Part shown: piece by piece, positions 7,882-15,367 of the stretch
Numbering within the stretch: position 1 is the stretch's first letter
Layout of the letters: each line of letters begins with the position of its first letter
Origin: Streptomyces sp. VRA16 Mangrove soil
GTDB taxonomy: Bacteria > Actinomycetota > Actinomycetes > Streptomycetales > Streptomycetaceae
Reading direction: 5' to 3'
Assembly (NCBI RefSeq): GCF_017377775.1
Contig: NZ_JAFVLN010000007.1
Location: 372,001-436,000, forward strand
Length of the DNA: 64,000 nt
Program-made: the position numbers and the translations under genes
The notes under the pieces: model-generated
The model's input: only the letters and a program-made list of their open reading frames with translations
Told to the model about the DNA's origin: nothing
Database searches by the model: none

Positions 7882-8373
7882 ATGGGGACGAACGGATCGA
7901 CCATGCTCGAGTCTTACGACGCGTTAAGGCAGGGCCTTCCTCCCCTCGATCCCTCGGCCGTCTCCAGCGCCGCCTCGTGTGCGCTGCCCGCCCGGTACGA
8001 AGCGGTGCGTACGGCACGCGACTTCACCCGCCGTACCCTCGCCGACTGGGACGTCCCCGAGCGCTTCGACGACATCTGTCTGGTCGTCTCGGAGCTGGTC
8101 ACCAACGCCCTGCGGCACGGCCTGCCCGCCGACACCCCGCACGGTCAGGACCCGCCGGTGCGACTGCACTTGATGCGCTGGGCGTCGCGGGTGGTGTGCG
8201 CGGTGCGCGATCCCGGCAGCGACAGCCCGGTGGCGGGAGAGGCCGGGGACGGCGTCGCGGCGGAGTCCGGCCGCGGGCTCTTCCTCGTCGGCTCGTTCAG
8301 CGACGGCTGGGGCTGGCATCCGCTGGCCGGGAGACTGAGCGGAAAGGTCGTCTGGGCACTGTTCAGACTCTGA
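7882..8373 (+). CDS. Anti-sigma-factor-like ATP-binding protein (HATPase_c_2)
   Basis: A 163-residue protein. ATG 7882 is chosen as it follows GGGGAG and the conserved fold starts soon after; the open frame begins earlier. GHKL ATPase boxes are in order: N box VVSELVTNALRHG, G1 box AVRDPGS, G2 box ESGRGLFLVGSF. This is the RsbW/SpoIIAB-like single-domain group, very numerous in Streptomyces and often paired with WhiJ-type regulators and DUF397 proteins. It may bind a sigma factor or the regulator next door; no serine kinase activity is proven for this subgroup. Confidence 0.88.
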   Translation: MGTNGSTMLESYDALRQGLPPLDPSAVSSAASCALPARYEAVRTARDFTRRTLADWDVPERFDDICLVVSELVTNALRHGLPADTPHGQDPPVRLHLMRWASRVVCAVRDPGSDSPVAGEAGDGVAAESGRGLFLVGSFSDGWGWHPLAGRLSGKVVWALFRL

Positions 8374-8379
8374 ACACGG

Positions 8380-8403
8380 ACCCGTCCCAACGTACGGACG
8401 GGT
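8380..8403. terminator. Hairpin after the HATPase gene
   Basis: ACCCGTCC (8380-8387), an 8-base loop, GGACGGGT (8396-8403). It sits 7 bases after the stop codon, between convergent genes. Confidence 0.65.
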
Positions 8404-8464
8404 AGGGGCAGTCGGGCCCGATGTCTACGCGCGTCGGTCGCCCGGAGATCTCGGCCGGGCGGAT

Positions 8465-8707
8465 TCAGGCGCCGGCTATCAGATGGTCGAACTCCCCGTC
8501 CTTCACGCCGAGCAGCATCGCCTCGATCTCGGCCGGCGTGTAGACGAGTGCGGGCCCGTCGGGAAAGTTGGAGTTGCGCACGGCCACGCGTCCGCCGGGC
8601 AGCTTCGCGAACTCCACGCAGGATCCCTGCGAGTTGCTGTGCCTGCTCTTCTGCCAGACCACACCGTGCAACTCCGTGGCTGCCATGCCGTTGTACACGT
8701 GGTGCAC
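8465..8707 (-). CDS. DUF397 domain-containing small protein
   Basis: An 80-residue protein if translated from GTG 8707, which has GGGAG six bases upstream; ATG 8686 is an alternative. The DUF397 core is clear: WQKSRHSNSQGSCVEFAKLP, then VAVRNSNFPDGPALVYTPAEI and a C-terminal helix. DUF397 proteins are small partners of WhiJ-like regulators in Streptomyces; in the S. coelicolor whiJ locus they antagonise the regulator. The promoter carries the second copy of the 31-bp element, linking it to the HATPase gene. Confidence 0.88.
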   Translation of the reverse strand: MHHVYNGMAATELHGVVWQKSRHSNSQGSCVEFAKLPGGRVAVRNSNFPDGPALVYTPAEIEAMLLGVKDGEFDHLIAGA

Positions 8708-8819
8708 GGTTCGCTCCCGGTGGTGCTGTAAGTGATGCATCTGTGAACTGGCCCGCCCGATCCTGTGACGGTTGTCAACAGTTGTGAAAAGCGGATATCG
8801 CCTGTCCCAACTGTCCAGG

Positions 8820-8870
8820 ATCATAGCTGCGTTCATATGCGGATGCATGGGCAGATGCACGTGCACGCGC
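8820..8870 (-). promoter_or_regulatory. Promoter of the DUF397 gene with shared 31-bp element (copy 2)
   Basis: On the minus strand 8870-8840 repeats the copy-1 element with one mismatch. A possible -35 ATGCAT (8848-8843) is followed by 17 bases and a good -10 TATGAT (8825-8820). Spacing from element to -10 is identical to copy 1, although the bases between differ, which argues for selection on protein binding. Confidence 0.68.
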
Positions 8871-8883
8871 GGTGTTCCCGTGG

Positions 8884-9372
8884 TTACAGCTCTGTCAGCT
8901 CTGTCAACGTCTGCCCCAACGCCCGCATCACATGCGAACGCCATCCGCCGTCCATGATGTTCCGGGCCATCAGCTGGGCCGGATCGTCCGGATCGAAGCC
9001 CTCGTGCACAAGAAGAAGACGCGTCCCGCGCCCTTCCGGCTCCAGGGTCCAAGTGATCGTCCAGTCCGCGGAGTTGGCGGGGTCGCGATCGGCCCACCGC
9101 ACGCGCAGCATCCGGCCGTCCTCGAACGCGAGCACCTCGGCGTCGACGGTCCCGGAGAAGTTCGTGCGGGGGCGCGGTACGGCGGTCATCGCGTACCGGT
9201 GCCCGACCACGAGCCGGAAGTCCTCACCGCCCGGCATCATCCAACGGGCGATCAGTTCCGGCTCGGTCAGGGCGCGCCAGACCTTGGCGGGCGGATGCGG
9301 GAAGAACTGGTCGACGGTGATGGTGGTGGGGTCGTCGGGGTCGAGCGGGGCGGCGGCCGGGTCGGTGCTCAT
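8884..9372 (-). CDS. SRPBCC family protein (AHSA1-like)
   Basis: A 162-residue START/Bet v1-fold protein of the AHSA1 (activator of Hsp90 ATPase C-terminal) group. Hallmarks are FFPHPPAKVWRALTEPELIARWMMPG near residue 25-50 and the closing helix WRSHVMRALGQTL. The ATG overlaps the stop of the ArsR gene (ATGA), so translation is coupled. Such proteins bind hydrophobic ligands in a cavity; ArsR-SRPBCC pairs are common in actinobacteria, with the ligand unknown. Confidence 0.88.
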   Translation of the reverse strand: MSTDPAAAPLDPDDPTTITVDQFFPHPPAKVWRALTEPELIARWMMPGGEDFRLVVGHRYAMTAVPRPRTNFSGTVDAEVLAFEDGRMLRVRWADRDPANSADWTITWTLEPEGRGTRLLLVHEGFDPDDPAQLMARNIMDGGWRSHVMRALGQTLTELTEL

Positions 9373-9764
9373 GAGGCGTCATCGTCGGGCATGGCGTCCA
9401 GTACGTCGCCCAAGGCGCTCAGCCGGCCGCGCCAGAACCGCTCGTAGGGGTGCAGCCAGTCCTGCACCTCGGCGAGCGGGGCGGCCTCCAGGCGGTAGAT
9501 CCGCTGCCGCCCGGACCGCTCCTCGGACACGAGCCCGGCGTCCCGGAGCACCTTGAGGTGCTCCGAGAGGCTGGGCCGGGCCATGTCGAAGCGCTCGGCG
9601 ATGGCCCCGGCCGGCTGTGGACCCTCGTCGCGCAGCAGGCGCAGGACCTCGCGCCGGGTGCCGTTGGCGAGCGCGCCGAAGAGCCGGTCCTGCTCCCGGG
9701 CGGACTCCCGGGCGGACTTCCGGGGGGTGTCCCGTGCGGACTCGCGCGCGCTCGTGGTGGCCAT
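9369..9764 (-). CDS. ArsR family transcriptional regulator
   Basis: A 131-residue regulator from ATG 9764. An Arg/Ser-rich N-terminal stretch (two SARESAR copies) precedes the winged helix: FGALANGTRREVLRLLRDEG, PAGAIAERFDMARPSLSEHL (helix-turn-helix), LRDAGLVSEERSGRQRIYRLE (wing). No metal-site cysteines are seen. It is the middle gene of a VOC-ArsR-SRPBCC operon, 5 bases after the VOC stop, and is probably autoregulating through the paired repeats at 10159-10202. Confidence 0.9.
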   Translation of the reverse strand: MATTSARESARDTPRKSARESAREQDRLFGALANGTRREVLRLLRDEGPQPAGAIAERFDMARPSLSEHLKVLRDAGLVSEERSGRQRIYRLEAAPLAEVQDWLHPYERFWRGRLSALGDVLDAMPDDDAS

Positions 9765-9769
9765 GGCCC

Positions 9770-10144
9770 TCAGAAACCTTCCTTCTCCGTGAGGAGCATC
9801 AGTGCATTGCCGTCCGGGTCGCGGAAGGAGGCCATCCGGCCCCACGGCAGCTCGTCGGGGCCGCCGACCTCGGCCCCGGCCTCGGCGAGGCGGGCGCAGT
9901 CGGCGTCGACATCGGTCGTCACCAGCATGATCCCCCGGGCGCTGCCGGGCACGAAATCGCCCATCCCCGGTCCGGACAGGGTGAACACGGTCTGCGCCCC
10001 GGAGGGGGCGACCTGCAGCCAGCGGCCCTGCGGCAGCTGCCGGTCGGCGGTGACCTCGAACCCGAGCACGTCGACGTAGAAGCGCAGGGCCCGGTCCTGG
10101 TCGGAGACGGGAAGGGTGACGAAAGAGGCGTGTGTGACAGTCAT
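9770..10144 (-). CDS. VOC family protein (glyoxalase/bleomycin resistance fold)
   Basis: A 124-residue single-module vicinal oxygen chelate protein starting at ATG 10144. Motifs are FVTLPVSDQDRALRFYVDVLGFEV at the start, RGIMLVTTDVDADCARLAEAGAEV in the middle, and FRDPDGNALMLL at the end, whose acidic residue is a usual metal ligand. The activity could be isomerase, dioxygenase or drug binding. It leads the three-gene operon. Confidence 0.9.
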   Translation of the reverse strand: MTVTHASFVTLPVSDQDRALRFYVDVLGFEVTADRQLPQGRWLQVAPSGAQTVFTLSGPGMGDFVPGSARGIMLVTTDVDADCARLAEAGAEVGGPDELPWGRMASFRDPDGNALMLLTEKEGF

Positions 10145-10158
10145 GGGCGCCAAGTTAC

Positions 10159-10202
10159 GTAGGGAATCTCCTACGCGTCAAATGTAGGGTATCTCCTACG
10201 CG
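10159..10202. promoter_or_regulatory. Duplicated operator upstream of the VOC-ArsR-SRPBCC operon
   Basis: Two 19-bp copies, GTAGGGAATCTCCTACGCG (10159-10177) and GTAGGGTATCTCCTACGCG (10184-10202), 25 bp apart. Each has an internal dyad GTAGG-N6-CCTAC. Only 14 bases separate the first copy from the VOC start codon, so a bound protein would block transcription. The ArsR protein of the operon is the likely ligand. Confidence 0.7.
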
Positions 10203-10313
10203 AATTGGGCGGGGAAGCAACGGAGTCGAGGACAGGAACTGACCGCAAGCCCCCCTACCTTCGTCAGTACCGGAACACGGAACACGGAACACGCCCACGA
10301 GAGGTGGCCCCCG

Positions 10314-10850
10314 ATGGTCATGCACGTGAACCCCGAAGCCCGCGGCGACGAGCGCGGGGCGCTGCTCGCCTTCATCGCGGAGCAGCGCGGCGGCCTGCGC
10401 CGGGCCCTGATCGGGCTGACCGACGAGCAGGCGTCGTCCACGCCCAGCGCGAGCACGCTGTCCCTGGTGGGCCTCGCCAAGCACGTGGCCCAGGTCGAGG
10501 AGGGCTGGATCGCGCTGGCCGGCGGCCCGAAGCCCGAGGCCGAGCGGACCGTCGACGCGTACGCGGACGGCTTCCGCCTCCTGGAGGGCGAGTCGGTGAA
10601 GTCGGTCCTGGACCACTACGCGGACGTGGCCCGCCGCACCGAGGAGTTCTTCCGGGCGGCCCCCAGCCTCGACGACACGTTCCCGCTGCCGGACGAGCCG
10701 TGGTTCCCCGACGGCCAGGAGGTCTCGCTGCGCTGGCTCGGTCTGCACCTGATCCGTGAGACGGCCCGGCACGCGGGCCACGCGGACATCGTCCGCGAGT
10801 CCCTGGACGGCAGGACCGCGTTCGAGCTGGTGGCGCTGGACCAGCAGTGA
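10314..10850 (+). CDS. DinB family protein (DUF664)
   Basis: A 178-residue four-helix-bundle protein starting ATGGTCATG after GAGAGG. The DinB pattern is visible: LRRALIGLTDEQASSTPSAS, the first metal-site histidine in LSLVGLAKHVAQVEEGW, and the pair in LHLIRETARHAGHADIVRES near the C-terminus. Relatives include mycothiol- or bacillithiol-dependent transferases; this one could be a mycothiol enzyme, but that is inference. A tandem CGGAACA repeat (about 10268-10289) precedes it. Confidence 0.9.
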   Translation: MVMHVNPEARGDERGALLAFIAEQRGGLRRALIGLTDEQASSTPSASTLSLVGLAKHVAQVEEGWIALAGGPKPEAERTVDAYADGFRLLEGESVKSVLDHYADVARRTEEFFRAAPSLDDTFPLPDEPWFPDGQEVSLRWLGLHLIRETARHAGHADIVRESLDGRTAFELVALDQQ

Positions 10851-10884
10851 CCTCCCGCGCCGTGTCCGGCCTAGGCTTGCGCGC

Positions 10885-11529
10885 ATGTCAGCGATCCGCC
10901 TCCTGGTACTCAACGCCGTGCGCCAGCACGGCCGCGCGCACGGCTACCAGGTCCGCAGCGACCTGGAGTACTGGGGCGCCCACGAGTGGTCGAACGCCAA
11001 GCCCGGGTCGATCTACCACGCGCTGAAGCAGATGGCGAAGCAGGGACTGCTGCTCGCGCACGAGACCGCGCCGTCCACGGCGGGCGGTCCGCCGCGCACC
11101 GAGTACGAGATCACGGAGGCGGGCCGCGCGGAGTACCTGAGGCTGCTGCGCGAGGCCCTGGTCTCGTACGACCAGAAGCCGGACCTCCTCGTGGCGGCGC
11201 TCGGCGGCATCGTCGACCTGCCGCGCGAGGAGGCCCTGTCCCTGCTGAAGGAGCGGCTGCGCTCCATCGGCGCCTGGCGGGACACCGTCACCGAGTACTA
11301 CACGCCGCAGGAGGGCCCCGGTCAGCTGGGCCACATCGGCGAGATCATGCACTACTGGGTCCACTCCGCCGACTTCGGCACGGAGTGGACCCAGGGGCTC
11401 ATCGAGCGGGTCGAGGGCGGCGCGTACGTCTTCGCGGGCGAGGCGGGCGAGCCGTTCCGCGGAGTGCTCGGCGAGGGCGAGCCGAACCCGTACGCGACGC
11501 GGGAGCGGCATCCCGGGGACGACCGCTGA
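10885..11529 (+). CDS. PadR family transcriptional regulator
   Basis: A 214-residue regulator. ATG 10885 is chosen because TAGGCT (10872-10877) lies 7 bases upstream, a leaderless arrangement, and the PadR fold starts at once. The N-terminal winged helix reads VLNAVRQHGRAHGYQVRSDLEYWGAHEWSNAKPGSIYHALKQMAKQGLL; Pro-Gly-Ser-Ile-Tyr is the PadR hallmark, and RTEYEITEAGRAEYLRLL is the wing. The long C-terminal helical domain mediates dimer formation. Its target is unknown. Confidence 0.9.
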   Translation: MSAIRLLVLNAVRQHGRAHGYQVRSDLEYWGAHEWSNAKPGSIYHALKQMAKQGLLLAHETAPSTAGGPPRTEYEITEAGRAEYLRLLREALVSYDQKPDLLVAALGGIVDLPREEALSLLKERLRSIGAWRDTVTEYYTPQEGPGQLGHIGEIMHYWVHSADFGTEWTQGLIERVEGGAYVFAGEAGEPFRGVLGEGEPNPYATRERHPGDDR

Positions 11530-11541
11530 CGGGTCGCCGGC

Positions 11542-12960
11542 TCAGTGGTGGAAGCCCGTCGCCGCGTCCCGGTCCCGGGTGAACGGGTGGGGCTGGCGCC
11601 GCAGTTCGGGCAGCAGCCGGTTCAGGTCCTCCACCAGGAGATCCGCCAGATCGGAGGAGAACCCGTTGCGGCACACCACGCGGATGACCGCCAGATCCTC
11701 CCGGTGCGCGGGGAACGTGTACGCGGGCACCAGCCAGCCCCGCTCGCGCAGCCGCCGGGACACGTCGAAGACGTCGAACGCCTTCACGTCGTCGGCCGTC
11801 GTGAACGCGAACACCGGCAACTGGTCGCCGCGGGTGATCAGTTGGAAGTCGCCGAGCGTCTCGATCCGCTCGGCGAGGCCGCGCGCCACGTCCCGGGTCG
11901 CCTGCTGCACGGCCCGGTAGCCGTCCCGGCCGAGCCGCAGGAACGTGTAGTACTGGGCGACCACCTGGGCCCCCGGGCGGGAGAAGTTCAGGGCGAAGGT
12001 GGGCATGTCGCCGCCCAGGTAGTTGACGCGGAAGACGAGTTCCTCGGGCAGCGCGTCCGCCGTGCGCCACAGGGCCCAGCCGACACCCGGGTAGACCAGG
12101 CCGTACTTGTGCCCCGACGTGTTGATCGACGCGACGCGCGGCAGCCGGAAGTCCCAGGCCAGGTCCGGGTCGAGGAAGGGGGCGACCATCGCGCCCGACG
12201 CCCCGTCGACGTGCACGGGGATGTCGAGCCCGGTCCGCTCCTGGAGTGCGTCGAGCGCGGCGCACAGGTCGGCGATCGGCTCGTACGACCCGTCGAAGGT
12301 CGAGCCGAGGATGCCGACGACCCCGATGGTGTTCTCGTCGCAGAGCTCGGCCGCGGCCTCCGGGTCGAGATGGAACCGGTCGCCCTCCATGGGGACCTGG
12401 CGCGCCTCGACCTCCCAGAAATTGCAGAACTTCTCCCAGCAGACCTGCACGTTGACGCCCATGACGAGATTGGGCCGGGCCTCGCGCGACGGGTACCGGT
12501 CGGCGTTCTTCTGCGCCCAGCGCCGCTTGAGCGCCATCCCGGCGAGCATGCACGCCTCGCTGGAGCCGGTGGTGGAACAGCCCACCGCGGCCGACGGATC
12601 GGGCGCGTTCCACAGGTCGGCGAGCATCGCGACGCAGCGCCGCTCCAGCTCCGCCGTCCGCGGGTACTCGTCCTTGTCGATCATGTTCTTGTCCCGGCAC
12701 TCGGCCATGAGGACACCGGCCTGCGGCTCCATCCACGTCGTGACGAAGGTGGCGAGGTTGAGCCGTGAGTTGCCGTCCAGCATCAGCTCGTCGTGGACGA
12801 TCTGGTATGCGGTCGAGGGCGTGAGCGGGTTCTCCGGCAGCCGGTGCTTGGGCGGCGCCTGGGTCATGCCCGCGGTCGGATTCGCCTCCCCGTAGAAGGG
12901 GTTGAGCGCGACATGGGTCTCGCCCGGCTTGTCGGCGGGGCTCTGGTGCAGTGGCGACAT
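11542..12960 (-). CDS. gad: Glutamate decarboxylase
   Basis: A 472-residue PLP-dependent enzyme of full length that converts glutamate to GABA and CO2, consuming a proton. Key features are the N-terminal LATFVTTWMEPQA, the cofactor segment VGCSTTGSSEA, HVDGASGAMVAPF with Asp252 contacting PLP, and the Schiff-base lysine in SINTSGHKYGLVYPG (Lys285). AGGAG lies 8 bases before the ATG. It is the second gene after a ClC channel, 34 bases apart, a pairing that suggests acid-stress function. No glutamate/GABA antiporter gene is present in the window. Confidence 0.95.
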   Translation of the reverse strand: MSPLHQSPADKPGETHVALNPFYGEANPTAGMTQAPPKHRLPENPLTPSTAYQIVHDELMLDGNSRLNLATFVTTWMEPQAGVLMAECRDKNMIDKDEYPRTAELERRCVAMLADLWNAPDPSAAVGCSTTGSSEACMLAGMALKRRWAQKNADRYPSREARPNLVMGVNVQVCWEKFCNFWEVEARQVPMEGDRFHLDPEAAAELCDENTIGVVGILGSTFDGSYEPIADLCAALDALQERTGLDIPVHVDGASGAMVAPFLDPDLAWDFRLPRVASINTSGHKYGLVYPGVGWALWRTADALPEELVFRVNYLGGDMPTFALNFSRPGAQVVAQYYTFLRLGRDGYRAVQQATRDVARGLAERIETLGDFQLITRGDQLPVFAFTTADDVKAFDVFDVSRRLRERGWLVPAYTFPAHREDLAVIRVVCRNGFSSDLADLLVEDLNRLLPELRRQPHPFTRDRDAATGFHH

Positions 12961-12994
12961 GTCCGTGACTCCTGGGTCGGTGTACGGGGTCTGC

Positions 12995-14305
12995 TCAGCG
13001 GATGGCGGTGCCGTCCTCCGACAGTTGCATCTGCGGGCGCCCGGTCACCAGGAGCCAGGCGGGCAGCGACGCGATGCACATGAGGGCGATGATGGCGGGC
13101 GAGGCGACGAGCACGGCCGCGGTGAACAGGGCGACCCAGCCCTGCCGGGTGACCGCGAGCAGTACCCCGAGAACTCCCGCCGAGATGCCGACCGCCGGGT
13201 CGACGCCCGGAACCAGTGCGTGCGCGCACAACCCGAACGCGGCGCCGACGAAAACGGCGGGGAAGATCCGGCCGCCGCGGAACCCGCAGGTCGCGGCGAT
13301 GACCAGCGCCGCCAGCTTCACGACCGTCATCGTGGCGAACTCCCCGGCCGACCAGCCGTCCGGGTCCGCGGCCAGCTCGCCCACCTCGTGCAGCCCCTTG
13401 AAGAGGGTCAGATGTCCGCCGAGCGCGCCGAGCAGACCGAGGACCAGACCGCCGAGCGGCAGCATCAGCATCGGGTGGCGCAGCGTGCGGAAGGCGCTGT
13501 GCACGTACGGGAACGCGTACACCGCGAGCATCCCGAGGACGGCGGCCGCGCAGGCGACGACGATCGCCGCGAGCAGGTCGCGCCAGCCGGGGTTGCCGAA
13601 CGACGGCAGGCCCAGGTCGAAGGTGGGGGAGGAGATGAGCGCGGTCGTCATCGCGCCGGCGCCGGCGGCGAGCAGCGGCCCGAAGAGGTTGTCCCACAGG
13701 GAGCCCTTCATCGGCATCGGCTTGCCCGCGAACTGCTCGGAGACCAGCAGCGCCGCCGCGATCGGCGTGCCGAACAGGGCGCCGATGGTCGCCGAGCTGG
13801 CGAGGCCGACCCACAGCGCGGCGGGCGTGTGCGGCAGCAGCTTCTTGCCCGCCCAGAACGCGAGGCCCACGTTGATGGCGATGATCGGGTTCTCCGGGCC
13901 GAGGCTCGGCCCGCCCGCCAGCATCAGGGCGCTGGCCACGGCGAGCCCCGGCAGCACGTACATCGGCAGCGGCTCCTCGCCGCCCAGGCCCATCGTGGCA
14001 GGGTCGGGGCCGGCGTGCCCCGGCGCCTTCCAGACCACGAGCCCGACGAGGACACCGGTGGCCGTGAGCACCACGATCATCCACAGGGACGAGTACCGGC
14101 CGATGTCGAGCGCGTCCGGCAGCCGCTCCCACAGCACGTCCTGCAGCCGCTCCGCGACCCAGTCGAGCGCGAGGAACAGCAGACTGCAGACGACGCCCGT
14201 GACGAGCGCGGGCAGCACGAGGGGGAGCAGGGCGCGGGCGGGCGAGGACGGGGGCGGCGGTGACGGAGGTGACGGGGACGCGGCGGCAGGGGCTTCGGTG
14301 GTCAC
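12995..14305 (-). CDS. ClC-type chloride channel/transporter (ion channel protein)
   Basis: A 436-residue membrane protein with about ten hydrophobic segments and ClC filter motifs: GGPSLGPENPII (variant of GxGxGPEGP), GFRGGRIFPAVFVGAAFG (GGxFxP) and a late hydrophobic SAGVLGVLLAVTRQG. The GTG at 14305 is 6 bases after TAAAGT, so the transcript is probably leaderless. Coupled ClC proteins in enteric bacteria carry the charge that decarboxylase-based acid resistance would otherwise build up; the operon with gad suggests the same. Channel versus exchanger cannot be decided here. Confidence 0.88.
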   Translation of the reverse strand: MTTEAPAAASPSPPSPPPPSSPARALLPLVLPALVTGVVCSLLFLALDWVAERLQDVLWERLPDALDIGRYSSLWMIVVLTATGVLVGLVVWKAPGHAGPDPATMGLGGEEPLPMYVLPGLAVASALMLAGGPSLGPENPIIAINVGLAFWAGKKLLPHTPAALWVGLASSATIGALFGTPIAAALLVSEQFAGKPMPMKGSLWDNLFGPLLAAGAGAMTTALISSPTFDLGLPSFGNPGWRDLLAAIVVACAAAVLGMLAVYAFPYVHSAFRTLRHPMLMLPLGGLVLGLLGALGGHLTLFKGLHEVGELAADPDGWSAGEFATMTVVKLAALVIAATCGFRGGRIFPAVFVGAAFGLCAHALVPGVDPAVGISAGVLGVLLAVTRQGWVALFTAAVLVASPAIIALMCIASLPAWLLVTGRPQMQLSEDGTAIR

Positions 14306-14387
14306 GGCGTCACTTTAAGCGGACATACCGCACATAACACCCGGAAGATGCCCGGAGGATGCGCGGAAGGTGTCCGGGAGAACCGAC

Positions 14388-14418
14388 TTGCACCTCACGC
14401 CACGTGAGGACCCAAGCT
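14388..14418 (+). promoter_or_regulatory. tipA promoter with MerR-type operator
   Basis: TTGCAC (-35, 14388-14393), a 19-base spacer and CAAGCT (-10, 14413-14418). The stretched 19-bp spacer is the hallmark of MerR-activated promoters. Inside it lies the perfect dyad CCTCACG-CCA-CGTGAGG (14393-14409), close to what I recall of the thiostrepton-inducible tipA promoter. Autoregulation by the downstream TipA protein is expected. Confidence 0.8.
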
Positions 14419-14460
14419 GATGCACGTACGGCAGCGAGCACACCTCGGGAAAGGGACGTC

Positions 14461-15216
14461 ATGTACTCCGTGGGCCAGGTGGCCGGGTTCGCCGGTGTGA
14501 CGGTGCGCACCCTGCACCACTACGACGAGATCGGGCTGCTCGTCCCGGGCGGGCGCAACCACGCGGGACACCGCCGCTACAGCGAGCACGACCTGGACCG
14601 GCTCCAGCGGATCCTCTTCTACCGGGAACTCGGCTTCCCGCTGGACGAGGTCCAGACCCTGATCGACGACCCGGCGACGGACCCCCGCTCCCACCTGAGG
14701 CGCCAGCACGACCTGCTGCTCGCCCGCATCGAGAAACTCCGGAAGATGGCCGAGGCCGTCGCACACGCCATGGAGGCACAGAAGATGGGCATCCAGCTCA
14801 CACCCGAGGAGCGCTTCGAGGTCTTCGGGGACAAGGACCCCGAGCGGTACCAGGACGAGGCCGAGCAGCGCTGGGGCAACACCGAGGCGTACGCCGAGTC
14901 GCAGCGCCGCGCGGCCACGTACACCAAGGAGGACTGGCAGCGCATCAAGGACGAGACCGACGACTGGGGCCACCGCTATGCCGCCCTCGTCGCGGCCGGC
15001 GAGGCCCCCGACGGCGAGCGCGCCATGGACCTGGCCGAGGAGCACCGCCGGCACATCGCGCGGTACTACTTCGAGGTCCCGTACGAGATGCACATCGGCT
15101 TCGGTGACATGTACGTGGCCGACGAGCGCTTCAAGGCGTTCTACGACTCCATGGGCGCGGGAGTCGCCGAGCACCTGCGTGACGCGATCCACGCCAATGC
15201 GGTGCGCAAGGTCTGA
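14461..15216 (+). CDS. tipA: TipA-like MerR regulator (TipAL orthologue)
   Basis: A 251-residue protein with an N-terminal MerR helix-turn-helix (YSVGQVAGFAGVTVRTLHHYDEIGLLVP, residues 2-29), a long dimerisation helix (about 75-108) and a C-terminal TipAS drug-binding domain. Met109 (ATG 14785) has its own GGAGG (14772-14776) eight bases upstream, so the short TipAS form is probably also made. The protein has no cysteine: the positions matching TipAL Cys207 and Cys214, the latter the covalent thiopeptide site, are Val206 and Gly213. It may bind thiopeptides non-covalently or sense other compounds. Confidence 0.92.
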   Translation: MYSVGQVAGFAGVTVRTLHHYDEIGLLVPGGRNHAGHRRYSEHDLDRLQRILFYRELGFPLDEVQTLIDDPATDPRSHLRRQHDLLLARIEKLRKMAEAVAHAMEAQKMGIQLTPEERFEVFGDKDPERYQDEAEQRWGNTEAYAESQRRAATYTKEDWQRIKDETDDWGHRYAALVAAGEAPDGERAMDLAEEHRRHIARYYFEVPYEMHIGFGDMYVADERFKAFYDSMGAGVAEHLRDAIHANAVRKV

Positions 15217-15367
15217 TCGGCGCGGACGCACAGGTTTGCCACAGATCCGGCACAGTGCATCCTGAGGGGGCTGCTGGAACCTGGCAGGGCCACCTGGCGT
15301 TGATAACTTTGCCTCGCCCTTGCCCTGCAGCTGTTGTTGCCTTCAAGCCCCTCAGGAGTCCGGACCC

